This document shows positions 25,816-33,527 of a stretch of 64,000 nucleotides of DNA, in pieces. The stretch is taken from assembly GCA_963620595.1 (NCBI GenBank), contig CAVFAY010000014.1:6498-70497 (forward strand). Direction: 5' to 3'. This DNA is from Butyricicoccus_A sp963620595. GTDB taxonomy: Bacteria > Bacillota > Clostridia > Oscillospirales > Butyricicoccaceae. The notes under the pieces are model-generated. The model searched no databases. It was not told the origin of the DNA and was given only the letters and a program-made list of their open reading frames with translations. A program made the translations under genes and the position numbers. Positions within the stretch are counted from its first letter, which is position 1; each line of letters opens with the position of its first letter.

Positions 25816-26012
25816 GCACTTTTTCTGTCAGACGCAGAGCGGCGCACATCATGCTTGACACGATCATGCTCTTCTGCTCGCTTGGCATCGTTAAAACGGT
25901 CGAGCGTGCCAACCAAATAACCGGTGATGCGGCGAATGCGCTCAAAACCAACGCCTTCTCCTACCATGGCTTCGCCCTTCTCATTGTATGTTACATGGTT
26001 CAGTTCATTCAT
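25812..26012 (-). CDS. Small glycyl-radical domain protein of the class III ribonucleotide reductase
   Basis: This 66-residue protein contains FERIRRITGYLVGTLDRF followed by a basic stretch ending DRVKHD. The RxxGY core and the downstream R/K-rich segment match the C-terminal glycyl-radical loop normally found at the end of NrdD. It is a separate gene: nrdD ends in a stop 12 bases upstream, and AGGAGG lies eight bases before this ATG, so this is not a frameshift. It overlaps nrdG by four bases. It may supply the radical glycine in trans, or serve as a replacement piece as GrcA does for pyruvate formate-lyase. Confidence 0.85.
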   Translation of the reverse strand: MNELNHVTYNEKGEAMVGEGVGFERIRRITGYLVGTLDRFNDAKRAEEHDRVKHDVRRSASDRKSA

Positions 26013-26024
26013 TTTTGTATCCTC

Positions 26025-28343
26025 CTATATCTCATGCAGCGGATTTGGCTGACGGTCTCTCTCTTCATTGAGATCTCCATGATAGCCAATCGTATCGCTG
26101 TTATATTTCTTATATACACCGAGCTGCCGCAGCTTTTCAACACTGACAGCTTCGCCCTCACGGCGTCCGCAGCGCGGGCACACATCGTCAATGATACCTG
26201 TGTATCCGCAAATCGGGTCACGGTCTACCGGATGGTTGATGGATCCGTATCCAATGCCGCACTCCTTCATATAACGGACAATCGCTTCAAACGCCTCAAG
26301 ATTCTGTGTCGGGTCGCCGTCCAGCTCCACATAGCTGATGTGTCCGCCATTGGTCAGTTCATGATACGGCGCTTCCAAACGAATTTTCTTAAATGCGCTG
26401 ATCGGATAGTATACTGGCACATGGAACGAGTTGGTGTAATAGTCACGATCCGTAACGCCCGGAATCACGCCGTAGCGCTTTTTGTCCAGACGGACAAAAC
26501 GTCCGGAAAGGCCTTCTGCCGGTGTGGCAATGACCGAGAAATTCAATCCTGTCTTACGGCTTTCCTCATCCATGCGCTCCCGCATACGGGAAACAATTTT
26601 CAGACCCATGCGCTGTGCCTGCTCTGATTCGCCGTGATGCATGCCCATCAACGCCTTGAGACACTCTGCCAGACCGATAAATCCTACCGTCAAGGTGCCA
26701 TGCTTGAGCACCTCGCCCACTTTATCATCCGGTCCGAGCTTATCCGAATCCAGCCAGATTCCCTGTCCCATCAAGAACGGATAGTTGCGCACACGCTTCT
26801 CCGCCTGAATTTTGAAACGCGCTAACAGCTGATCAACGACAAGATCCAGCATCTCATCCAGCGAACGGAAGAACACATCTGTATTCCCCTTTGCCTTGAT
26901 AGCCAGACGCGGCAGATTGATCGACGTAAAGCTCAGATTGCCGCGGCCGTTTACAATCTCGCGGGATGGGTCATAGACATTGCCAGCCACGCGAGTCCGG
27001 CAGCCCATATATGCCGCCTCTGTCTCCGGATGTCCCGGCTTGTAATACTGGATATTAAACGGTGCATCAATAAACGAGAAATTTGGAAACAAGCGTTTAG
27101 CAGAAACTCGCATCGCCAGCTTGAACAAATCATAGTTCGGATCGCTCGGATTGTAATTGACACCTTCTTTGACCTTGAAAATATGAATTGGGAAAATTGA
27201 TGTCTCGCCATTTCCCAAACCTGCTTCTGTCGCCAGCAACAGACTCTTCATGACCAACCGTCCCTCCGGAGAGGTATCTGTGCCATAGTTGAGCGAAGAG
27301 AACGGAATCTGTGCACCAGCACGCGAATGCATGGTGTTGAGATTGTGTACCAGTGCTTCCATCGCCTGATAAGTTCCGCGCTCAGTTTCTTTGCGTGCAT
27401 ATTTGACGGTAAACGCCATCACACGGTCTGCGAGCTGTTCCCCCGCACCGCGTTCGATCAGTCGCGCCCGAATGGTCTCTGTCACGCCGTTATTATCCGC
27501 CAGAACCGGCTTTTTGCCGCACGAAGCAATCAATGCCTTTGCCGGTTCCAAGCCTTCCTCTTCCAGATCAAACGCTTCGAGTGCCTTTGCCAGATTATCG
27601 CGATAGTTGTGCCAATATGTCTTTTTTACGCCGGGCGCCATGCTGTAATCAAAATTCGGTACACTCTGACCGCCATGCTGATCATTCTGATTGGACTGAA
27701 TCGCAATACATGCGAGCGCAGAGTAGCTGCGAATGTCATTCGGCTCACGCAGAAAACCATGACCGGTGGAAAAACCGCCTTGAAACAGCTTGAGCAGATC
27801 AATCTGTGTACAAGTTGTCGTCAGCGTGTAAAAGTCAAAATCATGAATATGAATATCGCCTTCGCGATGCGCCTTTGCAATGCGCGGCTCGAGCAAGAAC
27901 ATCTCGTTAAAGCGTTTCGCACCCTCCGAACCGTATTTCAGCATCGTGCCCATGGCGGTATCTCCGTCAATGTTGGCGTTTTCGCGTTTGATGTCATTTT
28001 CCACGGCAGACTGAAAGGTCAAATCCTCATAGATCTTCATGAGTCCGGTATTCATCTCGCGCTGACGAGAACGCTCCTTGCGGTACAGGATATATGCCTT
28101 TGCCGTTTTCGCGTGTCCCTGTTCAATCAGAGTCTTTTCCACGGCGTCCTGTACATACTCTACGGTCGGCGTGTCTGTCGGGCTGTGTGCCTCGATATAA
28201 TCCGCTGCATCCAACGCCAGACGCATTGCCATCTGGTAGTCATGTCCTCCGGATGTCTCCGCAGCCTTGTAGATAGCATTTGCAATCTTTGTCACATCAA
28301 AGAACACACATCTGCCGTCTCGTTTTTCAATCTGCTTTATCAT
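26025..28343 (-). CDS. nrdD: Anaerobic ribonucleoside-triphosphate reductase, large chain
   Basis: This 772-residue protein reduces ribonucleotides to deoxyribonucleotides without oxygen. An ATP-cone domain spans about residues 1-90 (IKQIEKRDGRCVFFDVTKI). The barrel follows, with SALACIAIQSNQNDQHGG and GNLSFTSINLPRLAIKA. Near the C-terminus the zinc-site cysteines lie in DPICGYTGIIDDVCPRCGRR. The chain then ends with GVYKKYNSDTIGYHGDLNEE rather than the canonical RxxGYL loop, which is encoded by the next gene. The start is set at 28343, preceded by AGAGGT; a longer upstream reading lacks family similarity. Confidence 0.95.
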   Translation of the reverse strand: MIKQIEKRDGRCVFFDVTKIANAIYKAAETSGGHDYQMAMRLALDAADYIEAHSPTDTPTVEYVQDAVEKTLIEQGHAKTAKAYILYRKERSRQREMNTGLMKIYEDLTFQSAVENDIKRENANIDGDTAMGTMLKYGSEGAKRFNEMFLLEPRIAKAHREGDIHIHDFDFYTLTTTCTQIDLLKLFQGGFSTGHGFLREPNDIRSYSALACIAIQSNQNDQHGGQSVPNFDYSMAPGVKKTYWHNYRDNLAKALEAFDLEEEGLEPAKALIASCGKKPVLADNNGVTETIRARLIERGAGEQLADRVMAFTVKYARKETERGTYQAMEALVHNLNTMHSRAGAQIPFSSLNYGTDTSPEGRLVMKSLLLATEAGLGNGETSIFPIHIFKVKEGVNYNPSDPNYDLFKLAMRVSAKRLFPNFSFIDAPFNIQYYKPGHPETEAAYMGCRTRVAGNVYDPSREIVNGRGNLSFTSINLPRLAIKAKGNTDVFFRSLDEMLDLVVDQLLARFKIQAEKRVRNYPFLMGQGIWLDSDKLGPDDKVGEVLKHGTLTVGFIGLAECLKALMGMHHGESEQAQRMGLKIVSRMRERMDEESRKTGLNFSVIATPAEGLSGRFVRLDKKRYGVIPGVTDRDYYTNSFHVPVYYPISAFKKIRLEAPYHELTNGGHISYVELDGDPTQNLEAFEAIVRYMKECGIGYGSINHPVDRDPICGYTGIIDDVCPRCGRREGEAVSVEKLRQLGVYKKYNSDTIGYHGDLNEERDRQPNPLHEI

Positions 28344-28458
28344 CGCCGCCGCACCTCTGGTTTCTTCATATTCTTCCGCCAAGCAAAACACAAAATATAC
28401 ACATAACATTTCTTATATATACTACATCTTGTGCCTCATCCGACTGGAACTGTCTCAT

Positions 28459-28487
28459 ATTTTAATACGCCAATCGGCAGATGTCAA
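28459..28487 (-). promoter_or_regulatory. nrdD promoter
   Basis: On the minus strand, a perfect TTGACA (28482-28487) is 17 bases from TAAAAT (28459-28464). The predicted leader is about 108 bases. Confidence 0.7.
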
Positions 28488-28799
28488 TAGCCCGCATGGT
28501 TCTTGTGGTAGGTGCAACCTTGCAGGAATCATTCCTGTTTTTCACTTTTCTCCTGCATTGCTGCAACGGAATGGGAAATAGTTTTCCACAGAATTTTCCA
28601 TTCCGCTCTGAAGAATTCCCGATGGTAAAGCATCGAATCGCTCTGAGATACGGAAATCTCCCAACTTTATTTTCGTACAGATGCCAAGTTTTCCACACCC
28701 GTTCATTTCTTGCAAAACGTTTCAAATCCTGCAAGAAAAATTTTTTTCGTTTTGTTATCCTTCCGCTCGCACACCACTACATGTTGTGGTATCAGGCCC
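28488..28799. other. Intergenic region upstream of nrdD with several inverted repeats
   Basis: This stretch of 312 bases holds no gene I can support. It contains CAGGAATcATTCCTG (28534-28548), a repeat CGGAATGG/CCATTCCG enclosing TTTTCCACA (about 28567-28605), a second TTTTCCACA at 28689-28697, and TTCTTGCA/TGCAAGAA (about 28707-28737) followed by an A/T run. TTTTCCACA is one base from the DnaA-box consensus TTATNCACA. These may be regulator sites for nrdD, or part of an unrecognised RNA. Confidence 0.3.
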
Positions 28800-29471
28800 T
28801 CACGCCAGGCTCTGCTCCAAGCAGTCAACATTCAATTCTTCCCAGCGATAGAGGAAACATCGGCTGAGACGGCGAATTTCTTCGGTCTCCGTTTTCGCCG
28901 ATTCATCATACACACCGACTACTGGATACCCCGCGCCAGAGGCTGTAATCACACAATGCAAGCTATCCTCAAATACCGCTGTCGTGCGCTTATCCGTGCC
29001 AAGTCTCTCTGTGCAGGTGTCAAAAATATACGGCAGATTTTTGCTCGTCTGCAAATCACCGCAGGTCAAAATAAACGAGAAATACTCCAACACCCCGACA
29101 CGGCGCAGTGCTGCTTCGACCAACGTATGATCTGTGGCACTCGCCACACACATCCGCACACCACGCTTTTTCATTTGCTCCAGCATTTCCCTTGCGCCTG
29201 CTTTGAGCGGCGCACGCAGACGATAATCGTCCTCAATCATGTGATTGATGCGGGCACAAATGGCCTCCTGTGACTCCTGTACCCCGTAATCGCTGCGAAA
29301 ATAATCTGCCGCCTCCGGCAGTGTCATGGTCTTGATGCGCAGCGCCAGCTGCTCCACATCCGGTACGGTCATATGCTGTTCTTCTAAATACCGCGTGCCG
29401 ACCGACGCCCAATACGGCATGGAATCAAGTAATGTGCCGTCCAAGTCAAAAATTGCGCCGGTCAATTTCAT
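28800..29471 (-). CDS. HAD family hydrolase (subfamily IA phosphatase)
   Basis: This 223-residue protein has the HAD motif I GAIFDLDGTLLDSMPYW, motif II CVASATDHT, and a motif III/IV region AVFEDSLHCVITASGAGYP. The helical cap lies between about residues 17 and 85. It resembles phosphoglycolate phosphatase and beta-phosphoglucomutase-like enzymes. Its start overlaps thiE by four bases, so it belongs to the thiM-thiE operon and could dephosphorylate a thiamine-pathway intermediate. That role is context only. Confidence 0.9.
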   Translation of the reverse strand: MKLTGAIFDLDGTLLDSMPYWASVGTRYLEEQHMTVPDVEQLALRIKTMTLPEAADYFRSDYGVQESQEAICARINHMIEDDYRLRAPLKAGAREMLEQMKKRGVRMCVASATDHTLVEAALRRVGVLEYFSFILTCGDLQTSKNLPYIFDTCTERLGTDKRTTAVFEDSLHCVITASGAGYPVVGVYDESAKTETEEIRRLSRCFLYRWEELNVDCLEQSLA

Positions 29472-30127
29472 GCTTCCACCAGCTTTCGCGCCTGCGCGAG
29501 CAGTTCTCTGGTTGCTTTTTCAATATCCGGAGCTGCAAAAATACCCGAGACAATCGCCACACCATCTACCCCTGTTCCGCGCAGTTCCAGCATATTTTCC
29601 AGCTTGACACCGCCAATTGCTGTGATCGGAATGGTTACGCTGTCACAAATATCCTTGATATTCTGCCAGGTCAGCGGCTTCGCTTCCGATTTGGTTCCCG
29701 TCGCATGGACGGCGCCAACGCCTAGATAATCTGCGCCACGCGCCTGTGCGAGCTGTGCTTCCTCCACATTGTGTGCCGAGACACCGATAATCTTGTCCTG
29801 ACCCAGCATAGTGCGGACATCTCCTGCTTCCATGTCATCCTGACCGACATGCACGCCGTCTGCTCCGCTCTCCAAGCACGCCTGCACATCATCATTGATG
29901 ATGCACATCACGCCGTATTCATGGCACAGCTTGACGATGTCCTTTGCCTCTGCGACAAAATCTTCATGATTCAAACCCTTCTCACGAATCTGTACGATGG
30001 TTGCACCGCCCTTCAAGCTCTCCTCGACCTGTTCATACAGGGTACGATCTCCAACCCAAGCGCGGTCTGTCACCGCGTACAACAGCATAGCCTGCTTTAC
30101 TGCCTGTTCTCTGTTATCGAATTTCAA
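29468..30127 (-). CDS. thiE: Thiamine-phosphate synthase
   Basis: This 219-residue TIM-barrel enzyme joins HMP-PP and the thiazole phosphate to make thiamine phosphate. Motifs are LYAVTDRAWVG, GGATIVQIREKGLNHEDF, GVHVGQDDMEAGDVR, and GADYLGVGAVHATGTKSEA. ITAIGGVKLENM and GVDGVAIVSGIF close the active site. It overlaps thiM by 14 bases and the HAD gene by four. A second, more divergent ThiE-like protein is encoded at 60698-61279. Confidence 0.96.
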   Translation of the reverse strand: MKFDNREQAVKQAMLLYAVTDRAWVGDRTLYEQVEESLKGGATIVQIREKGLNHEDFVAEAKDIVKLCHEYGVMCIINDDVQACLESGADGVHVGQDDMEAGDVRTMLGQDKIIGVSAHNVEEAQLAQARGADYLGVGAVHATGTKSEAKPLTWQNIKDICDSVTIPITAIGGVKLENMLELRGTGVDGVAIVSGIFAAPDIEKATRELLAQARKLVEA

Positions 30128-30938
30128 CCTTCATTCCTCCATTCAGTGTCTCTGCATCCATCAAGCTGATTGCGTCTATCAAATAGACGCGGAACGAACC
30201 GGTGCCCAAGCCCTGCTCTGTCGTCTTTCGATAGGCAATATCTCCGGCAACGCCCATCGCAACGGTTGCTGCTGCCGCAGCTTCTAAGATATTATCGGGA
30301 TTGCCGCCACAGTACGCCGCAGTCAGCGCAGACAGCATACAGCCAGTGCCTGTGACACACGACATCATCGGATGCCCATTGCGGCAGATGTACGCCTTTT
30401 CCGGTGATGCAATGATGTCAATGGCACCACTCACCGAAACAACAGCACCAAGCTTTACGCTGAGCTGCTTGAAAAATGTCACGCGCTCTTCCAAATTTTC
30501 TTCTGTCACGGCATCTGCTGCGCCCGCATCCACGCCCTTAGTATTGGACGCCGCGCCGCCGACAGCAAGCAGTTCGGACACATTGCCGCGCACAACGGAA
30601 AACTGATACTGGGCAAAAAAGTCACGCAGTGTCTGCATCCGATAGGACGATGCACCGGCGCCAACCGGATCAAGCACAACCGGAATCTTTGCCTGATTGG
30701 CTGCTGCAATCGCTCGATGCATAGCAAGAACCGTGTGGCTATTCAAATTGCCAATATTGATGTCCACGCCATTCGCCTGCGCGGCAATTTCTGCCGCTTC
30801 CTGCTCTGCTTCTGCCATCGTTGGAGAAGCGCCGCACGCCAGCACGACATTAGCGCAGTCATTGGTCGTAATGTAATTGGTAATACAATGCGTCAGAGGC
30901 TTTTTCAGACGCACGTTTTGCAAAATTTCTTCAAACAT
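30114..30938 (-). CDS. thiM: Hydroxyethylthiazole kinase
   Basis: This 274-residue ribokinase-fold enzyme phosphorylates the thiazole alcohol in salvage. Motifs: PLTHCITNYITTNDCANVVL, GASPTMAEAEQEAAEIA, DPVGAGASSYR, and the anion-hole end MSCVTGTGCMLSALTAAYCG. The start at 30938 has AAGGAA upstream and matches the family start MFEEILQNVR. It is first in the thiM-thiE-HAD operon. I see no TPP riboswitch ahead of this operon; its leader is short. Confidence 0.96.
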   Translation of the reverse strand: MFEEILQNVRLKKPLTHCITNYITTNDCANVVLACGASPTMAEAEQEAAEIAAQANGVDINIGNLNSHTVLAMHRAIAAANQAKIPVVLDPVGAGASSYRMQTLRDFFAQYQFSVVRGNVSELLAVGGAASNTKGVDAGAADAVTEENLEERVTFFKQLSVKLGAVVSVSGAIDIIASPEKAYICRNGHPMMSCVTGTGCMLSALTAAYCGGNPDNILEAAAAATVAMGVAGDIAYRKTTEQGLGTGSFRVYLIDAISLMDAETLNGGMKVEIR

Positions 30939-30973
30939 ATCTGCATTTCCTTTTCTATTGGTTAACAAGTCTT

Positions 30974-31003
30974 AGTATATCTCTGTCAGTCGCTTTCTGT
31001 CAA
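30974..31003 (-). promoter_or_regulatory. thiM promoter
   Basis: On the minus strand, TTGACA (30998-31003) and TATACT (30974-30979) are separated by 18 bases, about 36 bases upstream of the thiM start. It is back to back with the promoter of the AEC gene. Confidence 0.65.
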
Positions 31004-31010
31004 TCAGTCT

Positions 31011-31039
31011 TTGACAGAGACTATTCTGGGTGGTATCAT
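31011..31039 (+). promoter_or_regulatory. Promoter of the AEC transporter gene
   Basis: TTGACA (31011-31016) and TATCAT (31034-31039) are 17 bases apart on the plus strand. Confidence 0.65.
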
Positions 31040-31075
31040 AAAATCAGTCGTTTCACAGAAAGGTTGTCTATACAT

Positions 31076-32008
31076 ATGGATATTTCCGCATTATATACGC
31101 AGATTATCGTCATGTTTCTGCTCATCGGTGTCGGTGCAGTCTGTTACAAATATAAACTGGTAACAGATACCGGCTCCGGACAGATGTCTGCACTGCTCAT
31201 CAATTTTGCCGCCCCCGCCATTATCATTCATTCTTTTTGCCGAGAATTTGACCGAGATATGCTCGGCAAGCTCATCGTTGCTTTTGTGCTTTCCCTGCTG
31301 CTGCTTGTTATCAGCATTGGCATTGCCACGCTGGTCTTTCGCAAGGATAGCGCAGATTACGCCGACAAACGCATGTGCGTCATCTTTTCCAATAATGGCT
31401 TTATGGCATTGCCCTTACTGCAAGCGTTATACGGAGATGATGGCGTATTTATCGGTTCCATTAATATCGTTGCCACCAATATCGTCATTTGGACGTTTGG
31501 CATCTGGCTGCTGACACGCGCAGGCAATCGCGGCAAGATCCGTCTGAGTTGGCAGAAAATCCTGTTAAATCCCGGAACCATTGGTTTTTTCATCGGACTC
31601 GCTATCTTCTTGACGTCCACAACTCTGCCTGCCGTCTTAGATGAACCAATTACCTTTTTGGGCAACTTAAACACGCCGCTGGCAATGATTGTTCTCGGCA
31701 TCTATCTCGCACAAAGCAATCTGATCGATATTGTCAAAGACCGTTCCATGTATTTGGTATGCCTGTTCCGCCTGCTGGTCATTCCTTTCTTGACTATTTT
31801 AATCATGCAGATCCTCCACATCGACAGCGATGTCGCCCATGTGCTGATTATCAGTATTGCGACACCATGCGCCGTAGCAGCCTCGATGTTTGCTCAGTTG
31901 TACGGAACAAACTACCGGTATTCCAGCCGCATGATTGCCTTTTCTACCTTGCTCTCTGCCATCACCATGCCGATGATGCTGAGTTTATGTGCATATTTTG
32001 CTGTGTAA
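31076..32008 (+). CDS. AEC family transporter (auxin efflux carrier-like permease)
   Basis: This protein of 310 residues has about ten hydrophobic segments in two halves. It begins MDISALYTQIIVMFLLIGVG and has the family pattern FSNNGFMALPLLQALYGDDG, then LGIYLAQSNL, and ends with a CAVAASMFAQLYG segment. Relatives move malate or other small carboxylates. I use the ATG at 31076; a TTG at 31064 is possible but would abut the ribosome binding site. Being divergent from thiM does not by itself imply a thiamine role. Confidence 0.9.
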   Translation: MDISALYTQIIVMFLLIGVGAVCYKYKLVTDTGSGQMSALLINFAAPAIIIHSFCREFDRDMLGKLIVAFVLSLLLLVISIGIATLVFRKDSADYADKRMCVIFSNNGFMALPLLQALYGDDGVFIGSINIVATNIVIWTFGIWLLTRAGNRGKIRLSWQKILLNPGTIGFFIGLAIFLTSTTLPAVLDEPITFLGNLNTPLAMIVLGIYLAQSNLIDIVKDRSMYLVCLFRLLVIPFLTILIMQILHIDSDVAHVLIISIATPCAVAASMFAQLYGTNYRYSSRMIAFSTLLSAITMPMMLSLCAYFAV

Positions 32009-32010
32009 AC

Positions 32011-32043
32011 AAAAATGGCTGTCATTTCTGACAGCCATTTTTT
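32011..32043. terminator. Terminator between the AEC and DUF11 genes
   Basis: AAAATGGCTGTCA pairs with TGACAGCCATTTT around a four-base loop. A T run lies on both strands, so it can serve both convergent genes. Confidence 0.88.
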
Positions 32044-32901
32044 CTACGCAATGATGCCGGATACAACCAACGTGCTCGTGCCCGGTGTAACGATCCATGC
32101 ACCGGTCTGAGCATCCTGTGCATATGCTGCGGCGTCTACAACCACTTTTCCATCAGCAGTTGCAAAATTTCCCGCTGCATCATAGGTGTAATCGATGTCT
32201 TGTGTCCATGTTGTACCATTAAACGTCACCGTCAAATCATTGAGAATCGGATCAAAGGTATCTGCAATGACCGCTGTATCTTCTGCAGTTACAGGAACAT
32301 TGCCTGTGTTGCGAATCTCAAACGTATACGTCAGCTTTCCCTTCTCTGCCACAGGCACCGGTGCTACTGTTTTAACAATAGACAGCACTGGTGTTAATTG
32401 CGCATTGACGGTCTCTTGCGCTGTGATGGCTGTGATGCCATCTCCGGTAATCGTTGCTGTATTCGTGATATACGTTTCCATGCCCATCGGTGCCTGCGGT
32501 GTGAGCTTGGTCTCATAGATAATCTCTGCATTTCCATTTGTCGGAACGGTAATTCCAGAAATCATCAGCGGTGGCCCCGCATTAACTGTCGGCTTTGCCT
32601 GCAAAATGCCATTTTGATAATACAGCACAGAATTTTCGATATAGTTGAGCGGATACACTGTTGTTTCCGGCGTACCGAATGCATAAGCCCCTAAATCGTC
32701 TGAAATGTTCAGTCCATTCCACGCATCTGCTCCTGCATTGCGCAGACTAATCACATATGTGATAGTATCTCCGGACACATACGTCTCGCGCACAGCAGTC
32801 TTTTGAACCGACAGTGCCTCTAAAATCTCGCCGACTGCAAGATTGGAATTGACGACTGAACCGTTATAAGATAATGTTGCTTGATTGGTAAATCGTGCCA
32901 T
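32044..32901 (-). CDS. DUF11 repeat protein without a signal peptide
   Basis: This protein of 285 residues begins MARFTNQATLSYNGSVVNSN and contains two DUF11-type immunoglobulin-like modules. One is around VSGDTITYVISLRNAGADAW, and the other around AEKGKLTYTFEIRNTGNVPV. It has no signal peptide, no membrane segment and no sorting motif, although DUF11 is usually extracellular. Clostridial proteins of this kind may belong to the spore surface, but nothing here proves it. The start is supported by GGGAGGG. Confidence 0.8.
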   Translation of the reverse strand: MARFTNQATLSYNGSVVNSNLAVGEILEALSVQKTAVRETYVSGDTITYVISLRNAGADAWNGLNISDDLGAYAFGTPETTVYPLNYIENSVLYYQNGILQAKPTVNAGPPLMISGITVPTNGNAEIIYETKLTPQAPMGMETYITNTATITGDGITAITAQETVNAQLTPVLSIVKTVAPVPVAEKGKLTYTFEIRNTGNVPVTAEDTAVIADTFDPILNDLTVTFNGTTWTQDIDYTYDAAGNFATADGKVVVDAAAYAQDAQTGAWIVTPGTSTLVVSGIIA

Positions 32902-32989
32902 CGTTTGACCCTCCCTACCGGTCAAATACAAGGGAAATTCCCCTCATTCCATTCTATGCCATGTACACCGGTTGTGTCCTTATTTTCTC

Positions 32990-33018
32990 TGGACAGTGTG
33001 CCGCTAGGATGCTATACT
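32990..33018 (+). promoter_or_regulatory. Promoter of the small gene at 33045
   Basis: TGGACA (32990-32995) and TATACT (33013-33018) are 17 bases apart, giving a leader of about 20 bases. Confidence 0.6.
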
Positions 33019-33044
33019 GTTGTATCGAAATGGAGGTGTTTTGC

Positions 33045-33287
33045 ATGGCAAAATACAAAATTGCCGATGCTCGCACAGGACTTCAGCCGCTGTTTGGACG
33101 ACCAATTTTAGAAGGCATTTTTAACGGAGATCTTCGGGCACTGGAATTGGAAAACGGCTGTGTCATTTATGATGACAGCCAGCCAAACTATCACACGCGC
33201 GACGGACGCGAATTTGCAGAAGTCATTGAAGTAAAAACTGGAGAGATCGTCGGATATACAGAGATAACAAACGACAGCAAGCGATAA
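33045..33287 (+). CDS. Hypothetical protein, 80 residues
   Basis: I do not recognise this protein. It begins MAKYKIADARTGLQPLFGRP, has no membrane segment, and contains CVIYDDSQPN and EVIEVKTGEIVGYTEI, which suggests a small soluble beta-rich domain. It has its own promoter, a GGAGG site nine bases before the ATG, and its own terminator. It is therefore probably a real single-gene unit. Confidence 0.75.
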   Translation: MAKYKIADARTGLQPLFGRPILEGIFNGDLRALELENGCVIYDDSQPNYHTRDGREFAEVIEVKTGEIVGYTEITNDSKR

Positions 33288-33306
33288 CGCCTGCTGTCGT
33301 TTTTCT
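33270..33306 (+). terminator. Terminator of the small gene at 33045
   Basis: AACGACAGCA (33270-33279) pairs with TGCTGTCGTT (33292-33301) and is followed by TTTTC. The left arm lies inside the end of the coding region. Confidence 0.8.
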
Positions 33307-33317
33307 ATATTTAGAAA

Positions 33318-33527
33318 TTACTGAATATCCTTGACCGGATAGTCCTTGTCCTCCACTGCCTTGCGCAGAACATCGTTAGAGACGTCCTTGCTCAGTGTGA
33401 CAATAGCAGTATCCGTATTGTGATCCGCAGTTGCTTCCGTTACACCGTCAATTGCCTCCAAAGCCTTCTTGACCGTTGCTTCGCAGTGCGGGCACATCAT
33501 ACCTTCAATTTTCAATGTCTTCGTCAT
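33318..33527 (-). other. Possible internally started CopZ-like chaperone within copA
   Basis: The last 69 codons of copA begin with an ATG (33527) preceded by AAAGGA ten bases upstream (33538-33543). They encode a complete HMA domain of copper-chaperone size, from MTKTLKIEGMMCPHC to the stop. Internal initiation would yield a free chaperone as well as the fused domain. This is an inference from the ribosome binding site only. Confidence 0.4.

Noticed and set aside
28380..28435. Possible NrdR boxes upstream of nrdD
   Set aside because: The AT-rich elements match only half of the NrdR consensus, their spacing is wrong, and they lie downstream of the predicted transcription start.
28481..28867. 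128-codon plus-strand ORF upstream of nrdD
   Set aside because: No ribosome binding site, no similarity, and it runs antisense into the end of the HAD gene.
30939..31010. TPP riboswitch ahead of thiM
   Set aside because: The leader is too short and lacks both conserved aptamer blocks.
31064..31075. TTG start for the AEC transporter
   Set aside because: It would abut the ribosome binding site directly; the ATG at 31076 is better placed.
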